Assembly (NCBI GenBank): GCA_028710565.1
Contig: JAQTTV010000011.1
Location: forward strand, 1 to 64,000
DNA from: Gallionella sp.
GTDB lineage: Bacteria; Pseudomonadota; Gammaproteobacteria; Burkholderiales; Gallionellaceae
Length of the DNA: 64,000 bases
Reading direction: 5' to 3'
Shown: piece by piece, positions 55,501 to 63,930 of the stretch
How the letters are laid out: each line of letters begins with the position of its first letter
Numbering within the stretch: the first letter of the stretch is position 1
Translations under genes and position numbers: made by a program
Notes under the pieces: generated by a model
Told to the model about the DNA's origin: nothing
Seen by the model: only the letters and a program-made list of their open reading frames with translations
Database searches by the model: none

Positions 55501-58500
55501 GATAACGGTGCTGCGGCCGATGCAGGTGCCGTCACATGGGGCAATGGCACGACGGGTGTCGTGGGCGTAGTGTCTGCCAGCAACAGCCTAGTCGGCAGCA
55601 GTACGTTAGATCGAGTGGGCCTCAATGGTATCTCTGTACTGCGCAACGGCAACTACGTGGTGGGCAGCCCTTTTTGGGACAACGGAGCGGTACTCGACGC
55701 GGGAGCCGCCACATGGGGCAATGGCACCACTGGAGTGGTGGGTGCAGTGTCTGCCAGCAACAGCCTAGTCGGCAGCAGCGCAGGGGACAAAGTAGGTAGT
55801 ACCTATAATCTTGGCGGCAACATCATCCCGCTAAGCAATGGCAACTACGTGGTTGGTACAACTTCTTGGGATAACGGTAGCGTGGTCGATGTAGGTGCCG
55901 TCACATGGGGCAATGGCACAACGGGGGTGGTGGGTGCCGTGTCCGCCAGCAATAGCCTGGTCGGCAGCAGCGCAGGGGATCAAGTAGGTACCAATTCTAT
56001 TATGGGTAGTGGCCGAGGTCTCTACGCGCTGAGCAATGGGAATTACGTGGTGAGTAGTGCTTTTTGGGACAATGGTGCCGTGGTCGATGCAGGTGCGGTC
56101 ACATGGGGTAACGGCACAACGGGGGTGGTAGGTACCTTGTCTGCCAACAATAGCTTGGTGGGTACGACAGCGGGTGATAGCGTGGGGATGAGTGGCATCA
56201 CCGCGCTAAGCAATGGCAACTACGTCGTGAATAGTTCTCTTTGGGACAACGGTGCCGTGGTCAATGCAGGTGCCGCCACATGGGGCAATGGCACGACTGG
56301 AACGACTGGTGCGGTATCGGCCAGCAATAGCCTAGTCGGCAGTGCTTTAGATCAAGTGGGGACTGCCACCATCCCGCTGAGCAATGGCAATTACGTGGTG
56401 ATAAGTATTGGCTGGAACAACCACGCAGGTGCGGCGACTTGGGGTAATGGTACGACGGGGATCGTGGGTGTCGTGTCTGCTAACAACAGCCTTGTCGGCG
56501 GTGCTGCGTGGAATCAAGTGGGTGCCAATGGCATCACCCAGCTAAGCAATGGCAACTACGTCGTGAATAGTTATCTTTGGGACAATGGTGCCGTGGCCGA
56601 TGTAGGGGCCGTGACTTGGGGCAGCGGCACCACGGGGGTGAAGGGTGTCGTGTCTGCTAGTAACAGTCTGGTGGGTACTACAATGAACGATAAGCTCGGC
56701 TCACCTGGTGCGATTGATCTTCTGAATGGCAATTATCTGGTGCGTAGCCCGAATTACGCGGGCAATATGGGACAAGTGCTAGTGGGTTCTACGACAGGCT
56801 CGACCGCCCCTTTCACTACAGGCAATATTGCCTTTGCCAACTCGGCGGGGCGGACGCTTTTCGTCTCACCTTCTTCACTGACCACCACCCTAGCGGCAGG
56901 CACTGCCGTCACGCTGCAAGCCAGCAACGACATCACGGTGAACAGCGATATTCTGGTGGGTGGGACAACAGGCGGCGCGCTGTCACTATCAGCGGGTCGC
57001 TCCATTATGTTGAACGCCAACATCAACACCGCCAACGGCAACCTTAACCTCACCGCCAACGACACCGCCGCCCATGGCGTGGTCAATGCGGATCGTGCAC
57101 CAGGTGCGGCAACGATTACCATGGCAGCAGGTACTAGCATCAATACAGGCACGGGCGCACTAGACGTTCGCCTACTGAATGGTGCGGGCAACACCAACAA
57201 CACTGGCGGTGACATCACCCTCCGCGACATCACTGCTGCGCGTATCAATGCGGTGAACTTAGGTGGCAACCTAAACATCAACAACAGCGTCACAGGCATG
57301 TCCTTAGGCAATGTCAGTGTCACAGGCAATCTAACCGCTCTGAGCAATGGTGCGCTTACCCAAGCAGCTAACAGCTATATCTATGTCACTGGCAATCTAA
57401 CCGCACTGAGTCATGGTGCGATTACCCAAGCAGCTAACAACTATATCTATGTCGCTGGCAATCTAATCGCACTGAGCAATGGTGCGATTACCCAAGCAGC
57501 GAGCAGTTTTATCAATGTCACAGGCGATACTACATTGACCGCTGATAATGGTATCGTGGGAGCGGGCAATGTGAAGTACGGTATCACCCTCACAACCCCA
57601 AACAATAATTTTATGGGCGCGGTCAATGCCACGGGCAGTAGCATCAACCTCCTAGATAGCGTGGGCGGATTACAACTGGGGAATATCAACGCCACGGGCA
57701 ACCTGACGGTACTGTCACGCGGCGGCGCGATTACCCAAGCTGTGGGCACAGGCGTGAATGTCGCGGGGACGAGCACCCTTGTTGCTGATAATTACATTGG
57801 GGGGATCAAAAATGTCAAATACGGCATCACGCTCAATAATGCAGGCAATGATTTCCGAGGTAAAGTCAGTGCGGTAGGAAAGAACATCAGTCTAACGGAT
57901 ATCAATGCGCTGATTGCTGCCGTGACCGACACAGGCAACACGGCATACACGACGGGCGGCAGCCTCACGGCATGGAGCAATACGGCAGGTAATTTGACCA
58001 CGCTAACCACAGGCGTGGGCAGTTCGACGCTGTTTGGTCTAAGCCATATCGGTGGCAATCTATCGGCCAGCGGTTCAGGCACGATTAGCCAAGACGCGAG
58101 CGGTATCAGCGTCGCGGGCACAACGTCCCTCACGGGTTCGGCAATCAACTTATCCAGCTCGACGGCCAATGACTTTGTGGGCGCGGTGTCCGCAACGGGA
58201 ACAGGTATCGCCTTGCTGGATGGGGTGGGTGGATTACAACTGGGTAATATCAACGCCACGGGCAACCTGACAGCACTATCACGCGGCGGTGCGATCACCC
58301 AAGCGGTGGGAACAGGCGTGAATGTTTCGGGAGCGAGTACCCTGATTGCGGACAACACGTTGGCGGGAGTCAATAATGTCAAATACGGCATCACCCTCAA
58401 TAATGCAAGCAATGATTTCCGAGGCAAAGTCAGTGCCATCGGCAACGGCATCAGCCTAACGGACAAAAACGCGCTGATCGTGGCGGTGACCGATACAGGC

Positions 58501-58746
58501 AATACCAGCTTCACGACGGGCGGCAACCTCAACGTATGGAGCAGCACCACAGGTAACTTGACCACCACTCAAACAGCGGGCTACACCTTGTTCGGGACAA
58601 GCAACATAGGTGGTGGTTTAGTGGCGACCAGTCCTGTTAGCGTAACGCGCGTCACGGGAAATATCATCACCGTAGCGAACAGTCCAACGACGACTAGCAA
58701 CCCCAACGTGACCATCAATGGCCAGGTGGGGGCATTGATTCCATAA
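52507..58746 (+). CDS. TpsA-type secreted filamentous haemagglutinin-like exoprotein
   Basis: A 2079-aa exported protein of a two-partner secretion system. ATG 52507 has AAAGGA 6 bp upstream. The extended signal peptide (NRVYRLIWSQVLNTWVCCAE, then a hydrophobic core ending at PLAMA) is typical. The TPS domain follows (NLAINWQDFSIAANESVRFI; VFVLNPNGVLFGSSAQVNVG). After a beta-helix region comes an array of 13-14 units of about 50-60 aa (NGNYVV..P.WDNG...GAVTWG.GTTG...SASNSLVG). Imperfect beta-helix repeats (GNLTALS.GAITQA; NVKYGITLNN) form the C-terminus. It is probably a surface adhesin. A hairpin repeat was inserted in frame near residue 180. The stop overlaps the tpsB start. Confidence 0.92.
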   Translation: MKRHASMNRVYRLIWSQVLNTWVCCAENAKGHGKSISGRKLIAAALALMGGVFLTPLAMAGPVGGQVSAGAGTIAQTGVNTTITQSTQNLAINWQDFSIAANESVRFIQPSTMSVALNRVIGQNPSQILGSLNANGQVFVLNPNGVLFGSSAQVNVGGLVASTLNLSDADLMAGNYSFGTPSPASGRGAVVNQGHLTAAPGGYIALLAPEVRNEGVISATLGTALLAAGDKVTLNLNNGSLLSYSIDQGALQALADNKQLIQADGGRVFMSAKAANTLASAVVNNTGIIQARTIQNVGGVIKLMGDMQVGAVIQTGTLNASGSTGGSIDISGRAILDGGTATVNGTGSTGSPQVGNGGNITYAASTAIVQTSAASLQANGTAAGGTIHLQGNTSLFSSAHLSATGATGGTIDVLGNSVTLAAANLDASGTTQGGLIRVGGDFHGTNASILNAQTTTLNGATKLKANGGHGNVVVWSDQQTDYYGDISANRVGNIEVSSKGLLNYAGTASAGAGGTLLLDPANIVISATGGPAAFALLDPHAAAGNLFGQNVTVLGTRTAPVLTNGIYGAQGAFTPTGKVVIAVPTDSLLAANAGAVYLFDTTTGALISTLTGSTANASIGDGGITVLTNGNYVVSTNFGGGAATWGSGTTGVSGIVSASNSLINVPLNFINPLFNGNYVVVTPNWSNGMIAQAGAVTWGNGNTGVMGVVSASNSLVGTTAGDQVGRYGAAALQNGNYVVSSPFWDNGSVVDAGAVTWGNGTTGIVGAVSASNSLVGSTALDQVGLPGITPLSNGNYLVLSPNWSNGMASKAGAVTWGSGTTGVVGVVSASNSLVGSTAGDQVGIPYFGSGGYVTLLSNGNYVVSSSLWDNGAVVDAGAVTWGSGTTGVVGVVSASNSLVGSTAGDQVGGNPLNSNAAIELSNGNYLVRSPLWDNGAAVDAGAVTWGSGTAGVTGVLSASNSLVGSSTGDRIGNLSSFSGNAGINALSNGNYIVSSPLWDNGAAADAGAVTWGNGTTGVVGVVSASNSLVGSSTLDRVGLNGISVLRNGNYVVGSPFWDNGAVLDAGAATWGNGTTGVVGAVSASNSLVGSSAGDKVGSTYNLGGNIIPLSNGNYVVGTTSWDNGSVVDVGAVTWGNGTTGVVGAVSASNSLVGSSAGDQVGTNSIMGSGRGLYALSNGNYVVSSAFWDNGAVVDAGAVTWGNGTTGVVGTLSANNSLVGTTAGDSVGMSGITALSNGNYVVNSSLWDNGAVVNAGAATWGNGTTGTTGAVSASNSLVGSALDQVGTATIPLSNGNYVVISIGWNNHAGAATWGNGTTGIVGVVSANNSLVGGAAWNQVGANGITQLSNGNYVVNSYLWDNGAVADVGAVTWGSGTTGVKGVVSASNSLVGTTMNDKLGSPGAIDLLNGNYLVRSPNYAGNMGQVLVGSTTGSTAPFTTGNIAFANSAGRTLFVSPSSLTTTLAAGTAVTLQASNDITVNSDILVGGTTGGALSLSAGRSIMLNANINTANGNLNLTANDTAAHGVVNADRAPGAATITMAAGTSINTGTGALDVRLLNGAGNTNNTGGDITLRDITAARINAVNLGGNLNINNSVTGMSLGNVSVTGNLTALSNGALTQAANSYIYVTGNLTALSHGAITQAANNYIYVAGNLIALSNGAITQAASSFINVTGDTTLTADNGIVGAGNVKYGITLTTPNNNFMGAVNATGSSINLLDSVGGLQLGNINATGNLTVLSRGGAITQAVGTGVNVAGTSTLVADNYIGGIKNVKYGITLNNAGNDFRGKVSAVGKNISLTDINALIAAVTDTGNTAYTTGGSLTAWSNTAGNLTTLTTGVGSSTLFGLSHIGGNLSASGSGTISQDASGISVAGTTSLTGSAINLSSSTANDFVGAVSATGTGIALLDGVGGLQLGNINATGNLTALSRGGAITQAVGTGVNVSGASTLIADNTLAGVNNVKYGITLNNASNDFRGKVSAIGNGISLTDKNALIVAVTDTGNTSFTTGGNLNVWSSTTGNLTTTQTAGYTLFGTSNIGGGLVATSPVSVTRVTGNIITVANSPTTTSNPNVTINGQVGALIP
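53046..53071. repeat. Hairpin repeat inside the TpsA gene
   Basis: CCCCTCTCCCG-CAAG-CGGGAGAGGGG has a perfect 11-bp stem. It is translated as PSPASGRGA within the TPS domain region and is of the same family as 35745-35770. Confidence 0.8.
54382..56760 (+). repeat. Array of about 13 long tandem coding repeats
   Basis: Each unit of about 150-190 bp encodes NGNYVV, W.NG, AGAVTWGNGTTG and SASNSLVGS in this order. Fourteen NGNY and thirteen SA(S/N)NSL blocks can be counted. Units vary in the segment after SLVG, while the conserved blocks are nearly identical at DNA level, pointing to recent duplication or gene conversion. Confidence 0.9.
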
Positions 58747-60449
58747 TGAGTTCAGTCCTACCCATCACAAAGCCAGCAGGCAGACTTTGCCTGCTGAGTA
58801 CCCTTGCTTGGTTCTTACTCAGTCACTTTTCCCTTGCCCACGCTGCGCCACCTGATGCGGCGGGACAGGCGATGCGTGAAATGCAGAAGCAGCCTGATCT
58901 GAGTCCTCCCAAAGAGACGGTTCCCTTTCATGTAGAAGGAGACGCAGCACGTGATACCACGGAGGCTAATGCAGTCCGCATTCTGATTAAGTCCGTAAGG
59001 GTGTCGGGTAGTAGAGCTTATTCTGAGGGCGAGTTGGCGGTGATGTTTGCCGACTTATTGGATGAGGAACACACCTTGGCAGAATGGGAAGCGGGAGCCG
59101 CACGCATTACCGCGTGGTATCGTCAGCACGGTTATGTCGTGGCACGCGCCTACTTGCCCGCGCAAGAAATTAAAGACGGTGTATTGCGCATCGATGTACT
59201 CGAAGGTGAAATTGGTCAAGTTCAGATCAATAATCAAGCGCGCTTGTTTGATCTTTATGCCAATGATTATGTGCGAAAGCTCCAAGCAGGCGATGCTTTG
59301 CAAGCCGCGCCTGTGGATCGTGCTTTGTTATTGTTAAACGACACCCCTGGTATTGGTAGCGCACGAGCGAGCTTGCAACCAGGCGCGAGTGTGGGTACGT
59401 CGGATCTTATCATTGAATTGAATCCCGCTGTGCTCTACAACGCCAATATCGAATTGGATAATTACGGCAGTCGCTACATAGGAGAACAACGCTTGGGCGG
59501 GACATTGGCGTTCAATAGTCCGCTTAAACGGGGCGACCAGCTCACGTTACGGGCTTTGGTCAGCGACCAAAATATGAGCTATACCCGTCTTGCCTATCAA
59601 CTCCCAATTGGCGGGGATGGGCTCAAAGTAGGGTGGGCTTATTCCAATACCCGATTTTATTTGGGCAAAGAATTCGCCGCACTGAAAGCGCAGGGCATGG
59701 CAACGAGTACCAGTTTGTACGCCACTTATCCGTTTATCCGCACCCAGCTCGCCAGCTTATACGGTACTTTGACGTGGGAGAAAAAAGAGTTTGTTGATCA
59801 AATCGACGTGCCTTTATTGACCGCTCAGAAACAAGAGCGACTGTTCAACCTAGGCGTGATGGGTAAGCGTCAGGATAGCGTGGGAGGGGGCGGCGTCACG
59901 GTACTCGATGCGTCACTGGCGTCAGGCGAATTAAGTATGGATAGCGTGTCGCGCGCAGTCGATGCGAGTTCCGCGCGCAGCAATGGCATGTACACCAAGC
60001 TGTCGTATACCCTCAATCGCTTGCAACAGCTCACCCATAATCAAACGCTGTCGGTGAGTTTCTCTGGACAACAAGCTAACACCAATCTTTTTCCCTCTGA
60101 AAAATTCTCCTTGGGGGGGGGGAATGGCGTGCGCGCCTATCCACAAGGCGAAGGCGTGGGCGACGAAGGTTGGATGGCCAATGTGGAAGTGCGCCACAAC
60201 CTGCTGGATCAGCTGCAAGGCGTGGTGTTTTACGACCAAGGTGAAGTCACGATAAATCGCACGCCATTCACCAAAACCGCCAATATCCGCCGTCTGGGCG
60301 GGGGCGGCTTGGGCTTGAATGCCCAATATGGCGGGTTACAATTCAGAACCTCTTTGGCATGGCGTACCAGTGGCGGGCAACCGCAGGCGGAACCTGCCTC
60401 ACTCAATCGCAATCCACGGTTATGGCTGCAAATCAGTGGGCAGTTTTAA
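58746..60449 (+). CDS. TpsB-type outer-membrane transporter (ShlB/FhaC family)
   Basis: A 567-aa outer-membrane protein that secretes the TpsA partner. It has a signal peptide (LLSTLAWFLLSHFSLAHA), a POTRA-type region (VRILIKSVRVSGSRAYSEGE; ITAWYRQHGYVVARAYLPAQ followed by EIKDGVLRIDVLEGEI), and a C-terminal 16-strand barrel ending in Phe (RLWLQISGQF). The conserved barrel motif KFSLGGGNGVRAYPQGEG is the VRGY-like loop of the family. ATG 58746 shares its A with the tpsA stop codon, so the pair is coupled. Confidence 0.95.
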   Translation: MSSVLPITKPAGRLCLLSTLAWFLLSHFSLAHAAPPDAAGQAMREMQKQPDLSPPKETVPFHVEGDAARDTTEANAVRILIKSVRVSGSRAYSEGELAVMFADLLDEEHTLAEWEAGAARITAWYRQHGYVVARAYLPAQEIKDGVLRIDVLEGEIGQVQINNQARLFDLYANDYVRKLQAGDALQAAPVDRALLLLNDTPGIGSARASLQPGASVGTSDLIIELNPAVLYNANIELDNYGSRYIGEQRLGGTLAFNSPLKRGDQLTLRALVSDQNMSYTRLAYQLPIGGDGLKVGWAYSNTRFYLGKEFAALKAQGMATSTSLYATYPFIRTQLASLYGTLTWEKKEFVDQIDVPLLTAQKQERLFNLGVMGKRQDSVGGGGVTVLDASLASGELSMDSVSRAVDASSARSNGMYTKLSYTLNRLQQLTHNQTLSVSFSGQQANTNLFPSEKFSLGGGNGVRAYPQGEGVGDEGWMANVEVRHNLLDQLQGVVFYDQGEVTINRTPFTKTANIRRLGGGGLGLNAQYGGLQFRTSLAWRTSGGQPQAEPASLNRNPRLWLQISGQF

Positions 60450-60576
60450 TTTACCTGCTGCGAAATAGGGTTTAATTTAAGGATGAAGCGGATCTTTCTG
60501 CTAAAGCCACTATGGTTAAGTTTTGCTAGAGACCCCAAAATGTTATTGATCAGGCTCGCACTTGCTATACAATCTA

Positions 60577-60593
60577 ATGTATATTTTATACAT
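60577..60593. promoter_or_regulatory. Probable VapB operator
   Basis: ATGTATA-TTT-TATACAT is a perfect 7-bp inverted repeat 16 bp before the antitoxin start, overlapping the likely promoter. Confidence 0.55.
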
Positions 60594-60609
60594 CATAGAG
60601 GATATGCTC

Positions 60610-60876
60610 ATGCACAGAACCCAGATTTATTTACAGGATGCACTTTACGATAGGCTTAAGCATCAGTCGCAAATCGTGGGCGTGAGCATATCCGAGTTGA
60701 TTCGCAAGGCGGTGGATAAAGATTTAAATCAATATGAAGCTCATCGCGCCAGCTTGTTTTTTGAATCGCTGAAACCTTTGCAAAGTTTTGCAAATACGGA
60801 CTCTGAACAGTATGTCGATGAATTGCGTCGCAGCAGCCGCATTTTACAAGACACGCCCATCACGGCGGCGGAATAA
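60610..60876 (+). CDS. VapB-like ribbon-helix-helix antitoxin
   Basis: An 88-aa protein from ATG 60610, which has AGAGGA 7 bp upstream; ATG 60604 is too close to it. The N-terminal ribbon-helix-helix domain (RTQIYLQDALYDRLKHQSQI; SISELIRKAVDKDL) binds DNA and the C-terminal part (EQYVDELRRSSRILQD) should bind the toxin. It shares one base with the toxin start (TAATGA). Confidence 0.85.
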   Translation: MHRTQIYLQDALYDRLKHQSQIVGVSISELIRKAVDKDLNQYEAHRASLFFESLKPLQSFANTDSEQYVDELRRSSRILQDTPITAAE

Positions 60877-61268
60877 TGACTATCCCAACACGCATCTTGT
60901 TGGACACCAATGTGGTCATTCAATTGCTGAAAAAACAAGCGGATTGGGTTGTGCAATTTGTCGGATTGCATGAACAAGGCGTAGTGTTTTACCTATCGCC
61001 CATTGTCATTGCTGAGATTTACGTCGGAGCCTTTAAAAAAGAACACGCGGCTATTGAGGCATTTTTTAGTTTATGTACGCTATTGACGCTGGATGCCAAA
61101 ACGGCAAAAAAAGCAGGATTGTTGGCAGCAATTTATCGTCAATCGCATCAGGGTATTTCGCTGGAAGATTATCTGCTGGCTGCGACCGCAATACAGCTAG
61201 ACTGTTCATTGTGGACACAAAATAAGAAGCATTATCCGATGACCAATCTGGTGTTGTTTGAAGGCTAA
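60876..61268 (+). CDS. VapC-type PIN-domain toxin
   Basis: A 130-aa PIN ribonuclease. The acidic residues are visible: Asp in RILLDTNVVIQLL, Glu in IVIAEIYVGAF, Asp in GISLEDYLLAATAIQLDCSL. The final strand WTQNKKHYPM is typical of VapC. These toxins cleave tRNA or rRNA; the target here is unknown. Confidence 0.9.
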   Translation: MTIPTRILLDTNVVIQLLKKQADWVVQFVGLHEQGVVFYLSPIVIAEIYVGAFKKEHAAIEAFFSLCTLLTLDAKTAKKAGLLAAIYRQSHQGISLEDYLLAATAIQLDCSLWTQNKKHYPMTNLVLFEG

Positions 61269-61292
61269 ATATAAGTTAATCAAGGAGTCGTT

Positions 61293-62108
61293 ATGCCCCC
61301 CAAGTTTGTCGGTGTCACAGGCTTGCCCAGAGCAGGTTCGACGTTGTTATGTCAATTGCTCGCCCAACATCCAGAAATTAAGTGTGAAGGGCATAGTTCG
61401 CCGTTATGCAATACCTTGCTGGGCATACGTCGCATGATGAGCGACGATACCTTCTTTTTGGCTCAATTGGACAATAGTTTTGAAAGCAGTTACGCGCATT
61501 TAACGTCTGCCATGCAGGGTTTTTTGCGTGGCTGGAATCAAGACTGCCAGCAGTCTGTGGTGGTGGATAAGAATCGCGCTTGGCTACACGCCGTGGAATT
61601 GCTGCTGCATATCGAACCTGAAGCCAAACTGATTGTGTGTATCCGCGAATTGGGACAGATTTACGGTTCGATAGAGGCGCAACATCAACGCACGATTTTG
61701 CTAGATTTTATTGACCATTTAGCCGATTTTGATCGTTTTGGACGAGCGGATATTTTATTTGCCAAAGACAAGGCGATTGGTGCGCCGCTGATCTCACTTC
61801 ATGCGGTATTAGATTTGCCCAAGCATGTGCAAGAACGCCTGTATTTTGTGCGCTTTGAAGACATGATGGCGCAGCCCGCCGCCTGTATGTCACATATTTA
61901 CGCTTGGTTAGGACTCTCGCCTTTTGAAATTGATCCGAATAATCTCAAGGTGGGCATACAGGAGAGTGATAGTCATTACCATCACAAATACCGTCACAAA
62001 CAACATACGCGCATCGAAAAACCCAGCAAACATGAATTTTCTGCGCGTATCCAAGCGCAAATCGAAACCGCTTACGCTTGGTTTTATCAGCTTTACTATC
62101 CAACTTAA
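61293..62108 (+). CDS. Sulfotransferase-family protein
   Basis: A 271-aa cytoplasmic protein. The N-terminal GVTGLPRAGSTLLCQLLAQH matches the 5'-phosphosulfate loop that binds PAPS, and the later LIVCIRELGQIYGSI corresponds to the 3'-phosphate-binding RxxxxxxxS region. The C-terminus has a His-rich segment (DSHYHHKYRHKQHTR). It would transfer sulfate from PAPS to an unknown acceptor. AAGGAG lies 8 bp before the start. No PAPS-synthesis gene is nearby. Confidence 0.82.
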   Translation: MPPKFVGVTGLPRAGSTLLCQLLAQHPEIKCEGHSSPLCNTLLGIRRMMSDDTFFLAQLDNSFESSYAHLTSAMQGFLRGWNQDCQQSVVVDKNRAWLHAVELLLHIEPEAKLIVCIRELGQIYGSIEAQHQRTILLDFIDHLADFDRFGRADILFAKDKAIGAPLISLHAVLDLPKHVQERLYFVRFEDMMAQPAACMSHIYAWLGLSPFEIDPNNLKVGIQESDSHYHHKYRHKQHTRIEKPSKHEFSARIQAQIETAYAWFYQLYYPT

Positions 62109-62174
62109 CGCTAATTTTTCAATATCGACCCAGTGCTTTTGTCTCTTCGGCTGTGGCAGGGCTGATGTGATGTC

Positions 62175-62364
62175 GCAATTCTCAATTCAAAATATCTCAC
62201 CATCGTCATGCCGACGAAAGTCGGTATCCAGCAAAATAAATAATCCGCGCAGCGGACAAAACTGTTGTTGTCTCGCTACGCGAGGCGCATTTGATCATCT
62301 GGATACCGACTTTCGTCGGTACGACGGGTGGAGCGGGGACATGAAATGTTGAATTGAGAATTGC
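62175..62364. mobile_element. MITE-like 190-bp element
   Basis: Terminal inverted repeats of 16 bp (GCAATTCTCAATTCAA / TTGAATTGAGAATTGC) are flanked by a 6-bp direct repeat TGATGT. Inside is a second inverted pair, TGCCGACGAAAGTCGGTATC and GATACCGACTTTCGTCGGTA. It has no coding capacity. Confidence 0.75.
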
Positions 62365-62443
62365 TGATGTGGCGTATCTGAATGGCTAGACGGCGTAAAA
62401 ATCTGGGATAATGGCGCATGCCCCGTTCGTACTGTATTGATTT

Positions 62444-62995
62444 ATGCCCTCTCCCCAAGAAACGCTACAACAAGCTGACCTGCTCTTTTCTGCCGAGCAG
62501 GTTCAAATCGCTTTGCATCACGTTGCGCAACTCATCAATCATCACCTTGCCGAGTCGCATCCCTTGGTGCTGTCCGTGATGGGTGGTGCGGTGGTGTTTA
62601 GTGGGCAGTTGTTGCCTTTACTGACTTTTCCCTTGGAATTCGATTATGTGCATGTGTCGCGTTATGGTGATGCGCGGCACGGCGGCGAGTTGCATTGGCG
62701 GGTGGAGCCACGTGAAAATGTGTGCGGGCGGGTGGTGTTGCTGCTGGATGATATTCTGGACGAAGGGCATACCTTAGCAGTCTTGCGTGAGCGGGTGCTG
62801 TCCATGGGGGCGACGCAGTGTTATTGCGCGGTGTTTGCTGACAAACAACATGGGCGACCCAAACCCATAAAGGCGGATTTTGTGGGCATGGAGCTGCCTG
62901 ACCGTTTTGTGTTTGGTTATGGTATGGATATAGCAGGCGCGTGGCGCAATTTACCTGCGATTTATGCTTTAAAAGCGGTGAAAAGTGAAACGTGA
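62444..62995 (+). CDS. Hypoxanthine-guanine phosphoribosyltransferase
   Basis: A 183-aa type I phosphoribosyltransferase. The PRPP-binding loop VVLLLDDILDEGHTLAVL and the earlier SVMGGAVVFSGQLL (PPi loop region) are clear. It resembles the HGPRT that lies beside the MTI/MTA phosphorylase in other gammaproteobacteria, and this order supports purine salvage: the phosphorylase releases hypoxanthine or adenine, and this enzyme recycles hypoxanthine to IMP. It is translated from ATG 62444. Confidence 0.92.
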   Translation: MPSPQETLQQADLLFSAEQVQIALHHVAQLINHHLAESHPLVLSVMGGAVVFSGQLLPLLTFPLEFDYVHVSRYGDARHGGELHWRVEPRENVCGRVVLLLDDILDEGHTLAVLRERVLSMGATQCYCAVFADKQHGRPKPIKADFVGMELPDRFVFGYGMDIAGAWRNLPAIYALKAVKSET

Positions 62996-63168
62996 AAGGT
63001 GAAACGTGGGGGCGGGTGACGGTTTGTTTCACGTTTTACTCAGATTGAAGGGCGAGGATGGGGATGTCGCACATTTTTTCTCGCACCCCCTTGCCACTAA
63101 CCATTCCCCACAAGCTATCATCACCCAAACGTTTCACCTTTCACCTCTCACTTTTCACGGAATTTAAC

Positions 63169-63930
63169 ATGTTAGCTATCATCGGTGGTCGCGGTTTGAC
63201 CGAATTAAAGAATTTGAAAATTACCCACAGGCAGGTGATGCGCACGCCTTACGGCGAACCGTCTGGGGCATTTTTGTTTGGCACTTTGAATCAAAAAGAA
63301 GTGATTTTTTTGGCGAGACATGGTTATGGCTACACCATTCCGCCGCATCTGGTGAACTATCGTGCGAATTTATGGGCGTTGCACAATCAAGGGGTGACGG
63401 AAGTGATTTCAGTGGCGACGGTGGGCGGCATTCGTGCGGATCTCAAGCCAGGCGACATCGTCGTACCCGATCAAATTATTGACTATACCCACGGGCGGGA
63501 TGCGACTTTTTTTGAAACTCGCGATACCGTCTATCGCAATATCGACTTTACTTATCCGTATAACGAAGGCTTGCGGCAGCGTATTTTACGCAGTGCCGAA
63601 TTGGCGCAGCAGCCTTGTTTAGCGGGGGGCGTGTATGGTGCGACCCAAGGGCCACGCTTGGAAAGCCTCGCCGAAATCAATCGCTATCAACGTGATGGCG
63701 CAGATATGGTGGGTATGACGGGGATGCCCGAAGCCGCGTTGGCAAAGGAGTTAGAGCTTGAGTATGCCGCGATTGCGGTGGTGACAAATTACGCCGCTGG
63801 GCGTGGCGACAGCGTATCAGGAATTAACATGGAAACGGTCAAAGCCTCGGCGATTGCGTCGATGGAGCGCGTCCGTTTGGTTTTAGAGTCGGTCGTCACC
63901 TGTCAAGATGAGGTGATCTGTGGCAATTAA
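63169..63930 (+). CDS. mtnP: S-methyl-5'-thioinosine / thioadenosine phosphorylase
   Basis: A 253-aa enzyme of the MTA/MTI phosphorylase family. The start ATG 63169 (MLAIIGGRGLTEL) is family-like; the frame is open upstream, but that part is built from a low-complexity repeat. Phosphate- and ribose-binding segments are visible: EVISVATVGGIRADLKPGDI, VYGATQGPRLESLAEI and MVGMTGMPEAALAKELEL. MTI-specific enzymes are known from Pseudomonas, where the gene also sits beside hpt; which base this enzyme prefers cannot be decided here. It overlaps the next gene by 11 bp. Confidence 0.9.
   Translation: MLAIIGGRGLTELKNLKITHRQVMRTPYGEPSGAFLFGTLNQKEVIFLARHGYGYTIPPHLVNYRANLWALHNQGVTEVISVATVGGIRADLKPGDIVVPDQIIDYTHGRDATFFETRDTVYRNIDFTYPYNEGLRQRILRSAELAQQPCLAGGVYGATQGPRLESLAEINRYQRDGADMVGMTGMPEAALAKELELEYAAIAVVTNYAAGRGDSVSGINMETVKASAIASMERVRLVLESVVTCQDEVICGN

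Noticed and set aside
54382-56760. Regular repeats with variable spacers that could suggest a CRISPR array
   Set aside because: The repeats are translated in one long frame with amino-acid-level conservation, and unit length is about 150-190 bp. They are coding repeats of the TpsA protein.
57792-58568. Open frames antisense to the TpsA gene (also 56754-57347)
   Set aside because: They arise from the Gly/Thr/Asn-rich coding repeats on the other strand and give low-complexity products.
62996-63160. GTGAAA...TTTCAC repeats around the phosphorylase start as a regulatory stem
   Set aside because: They are short, low-complexity and imperfect; no defined structure or conserved unit could be drawn.
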